Positions 1 to 6,770 are shown, counted from the stretch's first letter. The stretch is 14,948 bases of DNA from Pseudomonadota bacterium (GCA_023428085.1 JAEYZK010000088.1:1-14948), one strand, 5' to 3'. Numbers and translations are program-made. The notes: a model not told the origin generated them from the sequence alone.

Positions 1-426
1 CCGCCGAAGCGCGCGGGCGGGAAGTCCGCGCCGCGCCCCGTCGCCCCCGCCGCGCCGCCCGCGTCCGCGGCGCCCCCGGCCCCCGACGAGGCCCGGCCCA
101 CCGCGATGCTGATCGCGCGGACCGCGCTCGACAAGAAGGCCGAGGACGTGACCGTGTTCGACGTGCGCGGGCTCACGAGCTACGCCGACTACTTCGTCGT
201 CGCCACCGCCGACTCGGAGCGCCAGGCCGGCGCCATCGCCGACGCCGTGGAGCAGACGATGAAGGCGCAGGGCGTCACGAAGGTCGGCGTCGAGGGGTAC
301 GAGGGCGGCCGCTGGATCCTCGTGGACTACGGGGACGTCGTCGCCCACGTCATGAACCGCGAGTCGCGGGGCTTCTACGATCTCGAGGGTCTCTGGGCGG
401 ACGCGCCAAGGTTCACGGTCAGCTGA
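1..426 (+). CDS. rsfS: Ribosome silencing factor RsfS, probably 5'-partial
   Basis: RsfS (Iojap/DUF143 family) binds ribosomal protein uL14 on the 50S subunit and blocks joining to 30S, saving energy when nutrients are scarce; this role is known from the family. The sequence shows the family pattern throughout: ALDKKAEDV, then VFDVRGLTSYADYFVVATA, RQAGAIADAVE, GVEGYEGGRWILVDYGDVVAHVM and FYDLEGLW near the C-terminus. The first Met of the conserved part is at 106, but the frame is open to the window edge with a Pro/Ala/Lys-rich stretch. The ATG at 106 has no Shine-Dalgarno sequence and would cut into the first helix of the fold, so the true start is probably upstream of the window. If 106 were the start, the protein would be 106 residues, close to the E. 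coli length. rsfS often lies beside nadD and rlmH; rlmH is not the next gene here. Identity is secure, start is not. Confidence 0.93.
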   Translation, partial: PPKRAGGKSAPRPVAPAAPPASAAPPAPDEARPTAMLIARTALDKKAEDVTVFDVRGLTSYADYFVVATADSERQAGAIADAVEQTMKAQGVTKVGVEGYEGGRWILVDYGDVVAHVMNRESRGFYDLEGLWADAPRFTVS

Positions 427-596
427 TCCCGAGCCCGTGAACGAGCCCGAGCCCGAGCCCGGCCTCCCTTCGTGGTACCCCGCGCCGTGGCCGCGTCCGC
501 CTGCGCCACGACCCAGCCGCCAGGGCGCCCGGCGCCCGCTCCCCCGCCTGTCGACGCCCGGGCGCACCCAGGACTACCGTCGGCGCCTCCGTCGTT

Positions 597-601
597 GGAG
601 G
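597..601 (+). promoter_or_regulatory. Ribosome binding site of the hybrid histidine kinase
   Basis: GGAGG lies four bases before the ATG at 606. It fixes this start over the other frames open in the same stretch. No convincing -35/-10 pair is visible in the 180 bases between rsfS and this gene. Confidence 0.7.
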
Positions 602-605
602 TGTC

Positions 606-3527
606 ATGCTCTCGCTCGCGCCCGCCCTCTCCGAATCCACCGACTTCGGCCTCCCCGGCCTGGCGCGCGCACGGTGGGGCACGCACGTCTGCCACTTCTA
701 CCGGACGGCGGAGGACCTCGAGTCGATCCTGGTCCCGTACCTCGCGGCGGGGCTCGCGAACCACGAGCGCTGCCTGTGGATCACCGCGGAGCCGCTGCGC
801 GCCCCGCAGGCCCAGCGGGCCCTCGCCCAGGCGGTCCCGGACCTCGCCGCGCGGATGCGCGACGGGCAGCTCGAGATCCTCGACTCCGACGCCTGGTACC
901 TGGAGCACGCGCGGCTCACCACCGACGAGATCCTCGGCCGGTGGCTCTCGTGCGAGGAGGCGGCGCTCGGCGACGGGTGGCGCGGGCTCCGGCTGACCGG
1001 CAACACCTCGTGGCTGCGCCCGGAGGACTGGGCCCGGTTCGAGGCCTACGAGCGGCGGGTCCACGCGGCGTTCGCCCGGCGGCGCGTGCTGGCGCTCTGC
1101 AGCTACTCGCTCGAGCGGTGCACGACCGACCAGGTGCTCGACGTCGTGCGCCACCACGGGTCGGCGCTCGCGCGGCGGGACGGGACCTGGGCCACGTTCC
1201 GGGGCGCGACGGAGACGCTCGGCGCCGTGGCCGGCGCCGCGGCCGCGCGCGACGCCGAGCACGACGCGATCGTCTACCGCGACGAGTTCCCGGCGGCGCG
1301 CGTCGCCCGGTACCTCGGCGAGGGCCTGCGCGCCGGCGAGGCGGTCGTCGTCGTCGCCGGGGGGGCGCACGCGCGCGGCCTCCGCGCGGCCCTCGAGGCC
1401 GACGGGATCGATCTCGAGGGCGCGCTGCGGGCCGAGCAGGTCCTCTGGCTCGACCCCGAGGAGACCCTGCCGAACCTGCTCCGCGACGGCGCCGTGGATC
1501 GCGCGCGGTTCGAGGCCGTCGTCCCGCCGCTCCTCGCCGGCCTCCGGGCGCGCTGGGGCGCCGTGCGCGCGTACGGCGAGATGGTCGATCTGCTCTCGCG
1601 CCGCGGCGACTTCCAGGGCGCGCTCGCGCTCGAGCGCCTCTGGAACGCCTACCTCCGCCGCGCGCCGACCGCGGTGCTCTGCACGTACGACGGCGCGGCG
1701 CTCGACCGGGCGAGCGAGGGCGAGGTGCGCGCCCTCGCGGCGGAGCACCGGCACCTGCAGGCCGTGCCGCCGGAGGCCCCCCAGGCCGCGCTCGCCTCGC
1801 TCGTCTGCGCGCTCGCCGATCGGACGCAGGCGCTCGAGGCCGAGGCGTCCCGGCGCTCGGCCGCGGAGCGCGAGCGCGACCGGTGGATGGCGGCGTCGCG
1901 GGACGCGCACGCGCACGTGAGCCGGCTCCAGCGCGTGACGTCCGCGCTCCTCTCCACCCGCTCCGCGGCGGAGCTCGGGGCCGTCGTCGCGACGACGATC
2001 GCGGAGGCGACCGGCGCGTCGCGCGCGCTGATCGCCGCCGCCGACGGGGACGGCACCCTGGAGCTCGTGGCCGACTCCGGCGGCGCCGCCGGGGCCCTGG
2101 GCGTGTTCTCGCTCGCCCCCGGCGCCCCGATCGCCGAGGTGCTCCGGACCGGACGCCCGCTCGTGCTCGGCACCCGCGAGGCCGTCGAGGCGCAGTGGCC
2201 GGGCAGCGGCGAGGGCCCCGGGGCCTTCGCCGCCCTGCCGCTCGAGACGGGCACGGGCCGCGCCGGCGTGCTCGCCTTCGGGTTCGCGCGGCCGCAGCCG
2301 TTCGCGCCCGTGGACCGGGCGCTCCTCGACGACGTCGCGAGCCAGGCCTCCCTGGCGCTCGAGCGCACGCAGCTCGTGGCGGACCTCGAGCGGGCCCGCG
2401 AGCGCGCCGAGACCGCGTCCCGCGCCAAGGACGAGTTCCTGGCGATGCTCGGGCACGAGCTGCGCAACCCCCTCTCGCCGATGGTCACGGTGCTCCACCT
2501 CATGCAGCGGCGCGCGCCGGACGCATTCCGCAAGGAGCGTGAGATCCTCGAGCGCCAGCTCCGGCACATGGAGCACCTCGTGGACGACCTCCTCGACGTC
2601 GCGCGCATCGCCCAGGGCAAGCTCACGCTGCAGCGCGAGCGGGTGGAGCTCGGCCGCGTGGTCGCGGACGCGCTCGAGGCCGCCAGTCCGCTCCTCCAGG
2701 CGAGGGGCCACGAGGTGCGGGTGCAGGTCCCGCCCGCGGGCCTCGCGCTCGACGCGGACCCGCACCGGCTCGTGCAGGCGGTCCTGAACCTGCTCCACAA
2801 CGCCGCCAAGTACACGCCGGCCGGCGGGCACGTGGAGGTCCGCGCGGAGCCGCGCGGCCGGACCGTGCTCCTCCACGTCGCGGACGACGGGCAGGGCGTC
2901 GAGCCGGAGCTCGCGCCGCGCCTCTTCGACCTCTTCGTGCAGGGTCCCCGCGGCATCGCGCGCTCGGAGGGGGGCCTCGGCCTCGGCCTCGCCATCGCGC
3001 GGTCGGTGGCCGAGATGCACGGCGGCACGATCCGCGTCCGCAGCGCCGGACGGGGCCAGGGGAGCACCTTCACCCTCGAGCTCCCGCTCGCGCCGGCGCG
3101 CGCGGACGGGGCGCCGGACCCGCAGGGCGGGGGCCCGGCGGCCGCGGCCGGCGGGAGCCACGTGCTCGTGGTGGACGACAACCTGGACGCGGCCGAGACC
3201 CTCGCCGACGCGCTCCGCGTCCTGGGCCACGACGTCGTCACCGCGCACGACCCCGAGACCGCGCTCGAGGTGGCGGCCGCGCACCCGCCGGAGATCGCCA
3301 TCCTCGACATCGGCCTGCCCGGCATGGACGGCTGGGCGCTCGGCGCGCTCCTGCGGGAGCGCCACCCCCGGCGGCCCCCGCACTGCATCGCCGTGACCGG
3401 GTACGGGATGGAGAGCGACCGGGCGCGATCCCGCGCGGCGGGCTTCGTCGCGCACCTCGTGAAACCGGTGGATCTCGAGCGCCTCGGGCAGATCCTGACG
3501 GGGCTGGCGGCGGCGGGGGAGTCCTGA
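606..3527 (+). CDS. Hybrid sensor histidine kinase with two MEDS domains, GAF and receiver
   Basis: A 973-residue cytoplasmic phosphorelay kinase with no signal peptide or membrane segment. In order: a MEDS-type sensory domain (about 20-200, with H27-V-C29-H-F-Y), a second, more divergent MEDS-like domain (about 215-375) lacking that His/Cys pair, a charged helical linker (about 385-440), a GAF-like domain (about 444-586), and a short coiled coil. The HisKA dimerisation domain follows, with phospho-acceptor H617 in GHELRNP, then a HATPase_c domain with N box N732 (HNAAKYTP), G1 box D760-DGQG and G2 box GGLGLGLA near 789. A C-terminal receiver (about 853-965) has acidic pair D857/D858, phospho-acceptor D901, T931 and K953. 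All catalytic positions are intact. MEDS domains are named for methanogen/methylotroph DcmR-type sensors; the ligand cannot be told from sequence. There is no DNA-binding output and no adjacent partner regulator. A heptamer repeat array begins four bases after the stop. Confidence 0.93.
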   Translation: MLSLAPALSESTDFGLPGLARARWGTHVCHFYRTAEDLESILVPYLAAGLANHERCLWITAEPLRAPQAQRALAQAVPDLAARMRDGQLEILDSDAWYLEHARLTTDEILGRWLSCEEAALGDGWRGLRLTGNTSWLRPEDWARFEAYERRVHAAFARRRVLALCSYSLERCTTDQVLDVVRHHGSALARRDGTWATFRGATETLGAVAGAAAARDAEHDAIVYRDEFPAARVARYLGEGLRAGEAVVVVAGGAHARGLRAALEADGIDLEGALRAEQVLWLDPEETLPNLLRDGAVDRARFEAVVPPLLAGLRARWGAVRAYGEMVDLLSRRGDFQGALALERLWNAYLRRAPTAVLCTYDGAALDRASEGEVRALAAEHRHLQAVPPEAPQAALASLVCALADRTQALEAEASRRSAAERERDRWMAASRDAHAHVSRLQRVTSALLSTRSAAELGAVVATTIAEATGASRALIAAADGDGTLELVADSGGAAGALGVFSLAPGAPIAEVLRTGRPLVLGTREAVEAQWPGSGEGPGAFAALPLETGTGRAGVLAFGFARPQPFAPVDRALLDDVASQASLALERTQLVADLERARERAETASRAKDEFLAMLGHELRNPLSPMVTVLHLMQRRAPDAFRKEREILERQLRHMEHLVDDLLDVARIAQGKLTLQRERVELGRVVADALEAASPLLQARGHEVRVQVPPAGLALDADPHRLVQAVLNLLHNAAKYTPAGGHVEVRAEPRGRTVLLHVADDGQGVEPELAPRLFDLFVQGPRGIARSEGGLGLGLAIARSVAEMHGGTIRVRSAGRGQGSTFTLELPLAPARADGAPDPQGGGPAAAAGGSHVLVVDDNLDAAETLADALRVLGHDVVTAHDPETALEVAAAHPPEIAILDIGLPGMDGWALGALLRERHPRRPPHCIAVTGYGMESDRARSRAAGFVAHLVKPVDLERLGQILTGLAAAGES

Positions 3528-3530
3528 AGG

Positions 3531-3614
3531 CAGTGATCAGTTGTCAGTGATCAGTTGTCAGTGATCAGTTGTCAGTGATCGGTTGTCAGTGATCGGTTGT
3601 CAGTGATCGGTTGT
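3531..3614 (+). repeat. Heptamer tandem array, six 14-base units
   Basis: Six perfect-length copies of a 14-base unit made of two related heptamers. Units one to three read CAGTGATCAGTTGT and units four to six read CAGTGATCGGTTGT. A degenerate further heptamer, CGGTCGT, follows at 3615. The array begins just after the histidine kinase stop codon. The shared A-to-G change in the last three units indicates spread by unit duplication. It resembles the short tandemly repeated heptamers known between genes in some bacterial genomes, but the family cannot be named from this window. Confidence 0.95.
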
Positions 3615-3656
3615 CGGTCGTCGGGTCTACAGTGCTCTTGCGCGGACTGCCCCCTG

Positions 3657-3684
3657 ACAACTGACAACTGACAACTGACAACTG
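3657..3684 (+). repeat. Inverted heptamer array, four ACAACTG units
   Basis: Four perfect tandem copies of ACAACTG, the reverse complement of the CAGTTGT heptamer in the array at 3531-3614. A 42-base spacer separates the arrays, so a transcript crossing both could fold into a long stem. The last base of the last copy, 3684, is the first base of the GTG start codon of the following sugar kinase, so the array occupies the place where a ribosome binding site should be. Confidence 0.95.
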
Positions 3685-4685
3685 TGATCTACACGGTCAC
3701 CCTCAACCCGGCCCTCGATCGCGAGTACGAGGTCGCCGCCCTCGCGTTCGGCGAGGTCCTCCGCGCCTCGGCGGTCCGGGAGGACCTCGGCGGGAAGGGG
3801 TTCAACGTCTCGCGCGCCCTCCTCGCGCTGGGCGCGCCGAGCGTGGCGGTCGGGCTCGTGGGGGGACACGCGGGGCGCCGGATCGCCGAGGGGCTGGCGG
3901 CGCTCGGCCTCGCGACGGAGCTCGTCGAGGTCGCGGGCGGCGAGACGCGGACCAACGTCACCGTCGTCGCGCCGGACCGGCACGTGAAGGTGAACGAGCC
4001 GGGGCCCGCGATCGGCCCGGACGAGGAGGCGCGGCTCGTCGCGCGCGTGCGGGCGCTCGCGCGCGCGGGCGACCTCTGGGTCCTGTCCGGGAGCCTCCCA
4101 CCCGGCGCGCGCCCGGAGCTGTACGCCGAGCTCGTGCGGATCGTCCAGGGCGCGGGCGCGCGGGCCCTGCTCGACACGAGCGGCCCCGCGCTCCGGGAGG
4201 GCTGCGCCGCGGCGCCGTTCCTCGTGAAGCCGAACGCGGCGGAGGCGCGGGAGCTGACCGGGCTGCCGCTCTCCGCGACCGGCGCCGCTGTTCCGCTCGC
4301 CCTGAGCGTAGCGGCGCGAAGCGCCGCGGAGTCGAAGGGCGAGGTCCCGCCCGCGAGCGACCTCGCCGCCGTGCTCGACGCCGTCCACCAGCTCGGCCCC
4401 GCGCACGTCCTCCTCACGCGCGGCGCGGACGGCGCGGTCCTCTCGGACGCCGCACGCACCTGGCGCGCGACCCCGCCGGTCATCGAGGAGCGGAATCCCA
4501 TCGGCGCGGGCGACGCGCTCCTCGGGGGCGTCGCCTTCGGCCTCGCCCGCGGCCTCGCGCTCCCGGAGGCGCTCCGCTGGGGCGTCGCCGCCGGCGCGGC
4601 CGCCGCCAGCCTGCCGGGCACCGCGGTCGGGGACCGGGAGCTCGTCGAGCGGCTCGCGGCGGGGGTCGCCGTGCGCGAAGGCTGA
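3684..4685 (+). CDS. pfkB: PfkB-family sugar-phosphate kinase (1-phosphofructokinase type)
   Basis: Ribokinase/PfkB-fold kinase of the hexose/1-phosphofructokinase branch, which phosphorylates fructose-1-P, fructose-6-P or tagatose-6-P with ATP in sugar catabolism. The N-terminus MIYTVTLNPALD is the canonical start of this branch and fixes the GTG at 3684. GGKGFNVSRAL, near residue 37, is the sugar-binding glycine motif. KPNAAEARELTG, ending at 193, leads to the ATP-binding half. NPIGAGD, with catalytic base D277, is the second PfkB signature. At 333 residues it is about 20 longer than usual. The excess is at about 203-223 and coincides with a palindromic DNA element (see the repeat at 4293-4346). 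No Shine-Dalgarno sequence is visible because the heptamer array fills the leader. No fructose PTS gene is nearby, so the true substrate is open. It converges with the next gene, 17 bases apart. Confidence 0.9.
   Translation: MIYTVTLNPALDREYEVAALAFGEVLRASAVREDLGGKGFNVSRALLALGAPSVAVGLVGGHAGRRIAEGLAALGLATELVEVAGGETRTNVTVVAPDRHVKVNEPGPAIGPDEEARLVARVRALARAGDLWVLSGSLPPGARPELYAELVRIVQGAGARALLDTSGPALREGCAAAPFLVKPNAAEARELTGLPLSATGAAVPLALSVAARSAAESKGEVPPASDLAAVLDAVHQLGPAHVLLTRGADGAVLSDAARTWRATPPVIEERNPIGAGDALLGGVAFGLARGLALPEALRWGVAAGAAAASLPGTAVGDRELVERLAAGVAVREG
4293..4346. repeat. Palindromic element inserted in frame within pfkB
   Basis: A nested inverted repeat lies inside the kinase coding sequence. 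Outer arms are CTCGCCCT (4296-4303) and AGGGCGAG (4336-4343). An inner hairpin has arms GCGGCGC (4311-4317) and GCGCCGC (4321-4327) around a GAA loop. From outer arm to outer arm it is 48 bases, exactly 16 codons, so the frame is kept. The 13-base segment GTCGAAGGGCGAG (4331-4343) recurs in inverse orientation at 11763-11775, in the repeat pair after nifJ. It encodes roughly residues 203-221, where PfkB homologues that I know have a short loop. Confidence 0.85.
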
Positions 4686-4705
4686 GCCGGCGCCGTGGCG
4701 GCTCA
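4683..4705. terminator. Inverted repeat built on two convergent stop codons
   Basis: TGAGCCG (4683-4689) and CGGCTCA (4699-4705) form a perfect 7-base stem with a 9-base loop. The two TGA stops of the convergent genes are its outer ends. No T-run follows on either strand, so function as a terminator is only possible, not shown. Confidence 0.35.
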
Positions 4706-5344
4706 CGGCCGCAGCAGCTTGAACGCGTGCGCCCAGTCGTTCCGGAGGAACCCCGGGATGCACCAGAGGATGCACAGCGGCTCGATCGCCCGCGCCGCCT
4801 CGGCGCGGCCGAGGTCCTCGGTCTCCCAGCCGAGCTGGTCGAGGAGGCCCGCGACCTGCCCCTTCGCGCCCCCGTCGTTCCCGCAGACGAACATCGTCGG
4901 CTTCCCGCCGGGGAGCTTCGGGTCCACCATGAGCGGGGCGCCGACCGAGGAGAACGCCTTCACGAAGCGCGCCTCCGGGACCTGGCGCTGCAGCTCCTCG
5001 AGGAGCGAGGAGTTCGGCCCGGTGAAGTACTGGAGCACGCCGTGCACGGGCGGGGCCTCGGCGATCGGGTTCGTCGGGTCGATCACCGTCTTCCCGGCGA
5101 GCGAGGCCGCCACCGCCTGCGCGGTCGAGACCGCCGCGGTCCCCTTGACCGCGAGCACGACCACCTCGCCGAACGCCGCCGCGTCGCCCATCGTGCCGGT
5201 CCGCGCGCGCGGGCCGGCCGCCGCCTTCCACCCGTCGAGCTTCCCCGGCTCGCGCGAGCCGCGCATCACCTCGTGGCCGTGCTTCAGGAACCCGTCCGCG
5301 AGCGTCTGTCCGACCACACCCGATCCCAGGACTCCGAGCTTCAT
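4703..5344 (-). CDS. NADP-binding oxidoreductase, F420-oxidoreductase-like (COG2085)
   Basis: A 213-residue Rossmann protein of the family that includes archaeal and actinobacterial F420:NADPH oxidoreductase (NpdG/Fno) and many bacterial dinucleotide-binding proteins of unknown substrate. The N-terminus has the dinucleotide-binding GSGVVG at 7-12. GSR at 29-31 follows the second strand, where the family contacts the 2'-phosphate of NADP. VIDPTNPIAE and VKAFSSVGAP are typical mid-domain motifs of this group. The start is well set: GGGAGG (complement of 5349-5354) lies four bases before the ATG. Nothing nearby suggests F420 synthesis, so an F420 role should not be assumed. The gene converges with pfkB and diverges from the lipoprotein gene across a 286-base region. 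Confidence 0.87.
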   Translation of the reverse strand: MKLGVLGSGVVGQTLADGFLKHGHEVMRGSREPGKLDGWKAAAGPRARTGTMGDAAAFGEVVVLAVKGTAAVSTAQAVAASLAGKTVIDPTNPIAEAPPVHGVLQYFTGPNSSLLEELQRQVPEARFVKAFSSVGAPLMVDPKLPGGKPTMFVCGNDGGAKGQVAGLLDQLGWETEDLGRAEAARAIEPLCILWCIPGFLRNDWAHAFKLLRP

Positions 5345-5348
5345 GGCG

Positions 5349-5354
5349 CCTCCC
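5349..5354 (-). promoter_or_regulatory. Ribosome binding site of the F420-oxidoreductase-like gene
   Basis: On the minus strand this reads GGGAGG, four bases before the ATG at 5344. It rules out the longer open frame that continues upstream toward 6061. Confidence 0.7.
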
Positions 5355-5456
5355 GCGCGCGGCGTGCGTGGCCGCGCCCAGGGCATGTAGCCGGGGCGTC
5401 GAGCAGGCGCACCTGGTCGCCACCTTCCCTGCATGGGCCTCGCTGCAACCACATCC

Positions 5457-5486
5457 GGCCGATCGGCCCCGATCGGCTCCGACCGG
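5457..5486. promoter_or_regulatory. Three palindromic octamers at 10-base spacing, operator-like
   Basis: CCGATCGG at 5459-5466, CCGATCGG at 5469-5476 and CCGACCGG at 5479-5486 start exactly 10 bases apart, about one helical turn. The first sits in a perfect 12-base palindrome GGCCGATCGGCC (5457-5468). The group lies between two divergent genes, about 35 to 65 bases upstream of the -35 box of the lipoprotein promoter. The arrangement fits binding by a dimeric regulator to one face of the DNA; no regulator is identified. Confidence 0.5.
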
Positions 5487-5521
5487 CCTCGGGCGCCGGG
5501 GCCCGTCCCGCCTTCGCTGCC

Positions 5522-5550
5522 TTGACGTCCCTGCGGCCTCCGCATAGCGT
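5522..5550 (+). promoter_or_regulatory. Candidate sigma70-type promoter of the lipoprotein gene
   Basis: TTGACG (5522-5527, five of six to the -35 consensus), a 17-base spacer, and TAGCGT (5545-5550, three of six to the -10 consensus). The inferred transcript start near 5557 leaves a leader of about 75 bases. The same two hexamers precede the GH13 gene at 11855-11884, which adds weight. Confidence 0.5.
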
Positions 5551-5621
5551 TGCCGGACCAAGCAAGCAGGCTCGGCAGCCCGACGAAACGGGCGACTTCA
5601 CCATTCGCAACGTCAACGATC

Positions 5622-5625
5622 GGAG
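5622..5625 (+). promoter_or_regulatory. Ribosome binding site that sets the lipoprotein start
   Basis: GGAG lies five bases before the ATG at 5631. It selects this start over the in-frame ATG at 5550, which would add 27 residues before the signal peptide. Confidence 0.65.
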
Positions 5626-5630
5626 TCGAA

Positions 5631-6770
5631 ATGCACGCCTCGAAGCTCATGGGCCTCGCGCTGGCCGCGCTCCTCGTCAGTGGTTGTGACAATGGTTCCG
5701 ACGATCCGCCGCCGCCGCCGGGCGAGGTCAACCTGCTGGCCGACATCTCGGACATGGACGCGTCGTACGTGACGAACTCGATGTTCTGGAACCACTTCGC
5801 GAACGACGCCTCCGCCCACGACATCACCGTCACGGCAGGCACGTACGACGGCATGGACGGCACGGTCCTCCAGGCGACCTCCGACGCGTACGGCACGCAG
5901 CCGTGGCACGTGCAGCTCGCGGCCGGCGACGGGACCACGTACGTCGTCAAGGTGTTCACCCTCAAGGCGGGCAAGCAGTACACGATCCGGCTGAAGGGCG
6001 CCGCCAGCGCCGCCGCCAACATCTCGATCGCGCTGCAGAAGTCCGACGACAGCAGCGTCACCTACGGCGGCGACTACCCGGTCGCGCTCACGACGACCAC
6101 CCAGACCTTCACGGATGAGACGCCGTTCGTCGTCGGCGCCGCGGACGTCCTGGCGAAGTTCATCATCAACCTCGGCGGGATCACCGGCGGCACGATCATC
6201 TACCTCGACGACGTCGCGCTCCTCGAGGAGGACGCGCCCGCGCCCACCGAGACGGACCTGCTCGAGGGCATGAACGGCGACTTCGAGGGTGACAACACCA
6301 ACCGCTGGGCCTTCTACGGGACCTCGAACGCGCAGTCGGTGTCCGATTGCACTGCCGACGGCTTCACCGGCGACTGCCTGGCGTTCTCGGCCAACCCGTG
6401 GCGGCAGGCCGCGGGCGGTGAGCTGTGGGACAGCGGGCTGAACCTCAAGAACGGCAGCAGCGCGGACACGGACCAGACCTTCACGGTCGTCAAGGAGCGG
6501 ACCTACACGCTCCGGTTCCGGGCGCGCGGCAGCATCGCCGGCATGAAGATGAACGCCTTCCTGCAGCACCCCTCCCCCTGGGTGGGGTTCCTCGGCCAGG
6601 AGATCACGCTGACGACCTCCGCGGAGGATTACTCCGTCACCGGCACCATCGCGAGCAGCGTCGATGACGCTCACCTCACGGGGAACAACCTCGGCTTCCA
6701 GACCGGGTACGCCGAGAACGCCGGCGGCACGATCCAGATCGACGACATCGAGCTGATCGAGGTGGAGTAG
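5631..6770 (+). CDS. Lipoprotein with two carbohydrate-binding (CBM4/9-like) modules
   Basis: A 379-residue predicted lipoprotein. MHASK, a hydrophobic stretch and the lipobox LVSGC give lipidation at C19, followed by an Asp/Pro linker (DNGSDDPPPPPG). Two modules of about 160-170 residues follow. Each carries marks of the CBM_4_9 jelly-roll family: PWHVQL, GKQYTIRLKG and IIYLDDVALLE in the first; NGDFEG, ERTYTLRFRARG and IQIDDIELIEVE in the second. The second also has paired cysteines (SDCTADGFTGDC) that could form a disulfide outside the cytoplasm. No catalytic domain is present, so the likely role is glycan binding at the cell envelope; inner or outer membrane is undecided. The start at 5631 is fixed by GGAG five bases upstream and by the signal peptide. 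A promoter lies at 5522-5550 and a terminator follows the stop. Family assignment rests on these short motifs. Confidence 0.85.
   Translation: MHASKLMGLALAALLVSGCDNGSDDPPPPPGEVNLLADISDMDASYVTNSMFWNHFANDASAHDITVTAGTYDGMDGTVLQATSDAYGTQPWHVQLAAGDGTTYVVKVFTLKAGKQYTIRLKGAASAAANISIALQKSDDSSVTYGGDYPVALTTTTQTFTDETPFVVGAADVLAKFIINLGGITGGTIIYLDDVALLEEDAPAPTETDLLEGMNGDFEGDNTNRWAFYGTSNAQSVSDCTADGFTGDCLAFSANPWRQAAGGELWDSGLNLKNGSSADTDQTFTVVKERTYTLRFRARGSIAGMKMNAFLQHPSPWVGFLGQEITLTTSAEDYSVTGTIASSVDDAHLTGNNLGFQTGYAENAGGTIQIDDIELIEVE

Noticed and set aside
443..460. Three tandem GAGCCC hexamers after rsfS
   Set aside because: Too short and too simple for a GC-rich genome to treat as a meaningful repeat.
523..537. 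Hairpin GGGCGC/GCGCCC before the histidine kinase, as terminator of rsfS
   Set aside because: A 6-base stem with 3-base loop but no T-run. Such GC palindromes arise by chance here.
375..3455. Minus-strand open frame of 1026 codons opposite the histidine kinase
   Set aside because: A shadow of a GC-rich gene. The product is Arg/Glu/Gly/Ala-rich without domains, while the plus strand encodes a complete hybrid kinase.
3531..3684. Possible CRISPR array
   Set aside because: Units are 7 and 14 bases with no spacers, and the orientation flips. This is a tandem heptamer repeat.
4695..5390. Plus-strand frames opposite the F420-oxidoreductase-like gene
   Set aside because: The minus-strand gene has a ribosome binding site and conserved motifs; the opposite frames have no recognisable product.
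5550..5630. Upstream ATG for the lipoprotein gene
   Set aside because: It would bury the signal peptide behind 27 residues, and the ATG lies at the expected transcript start. The ATG at 5631 has a GGAG at good spacing.
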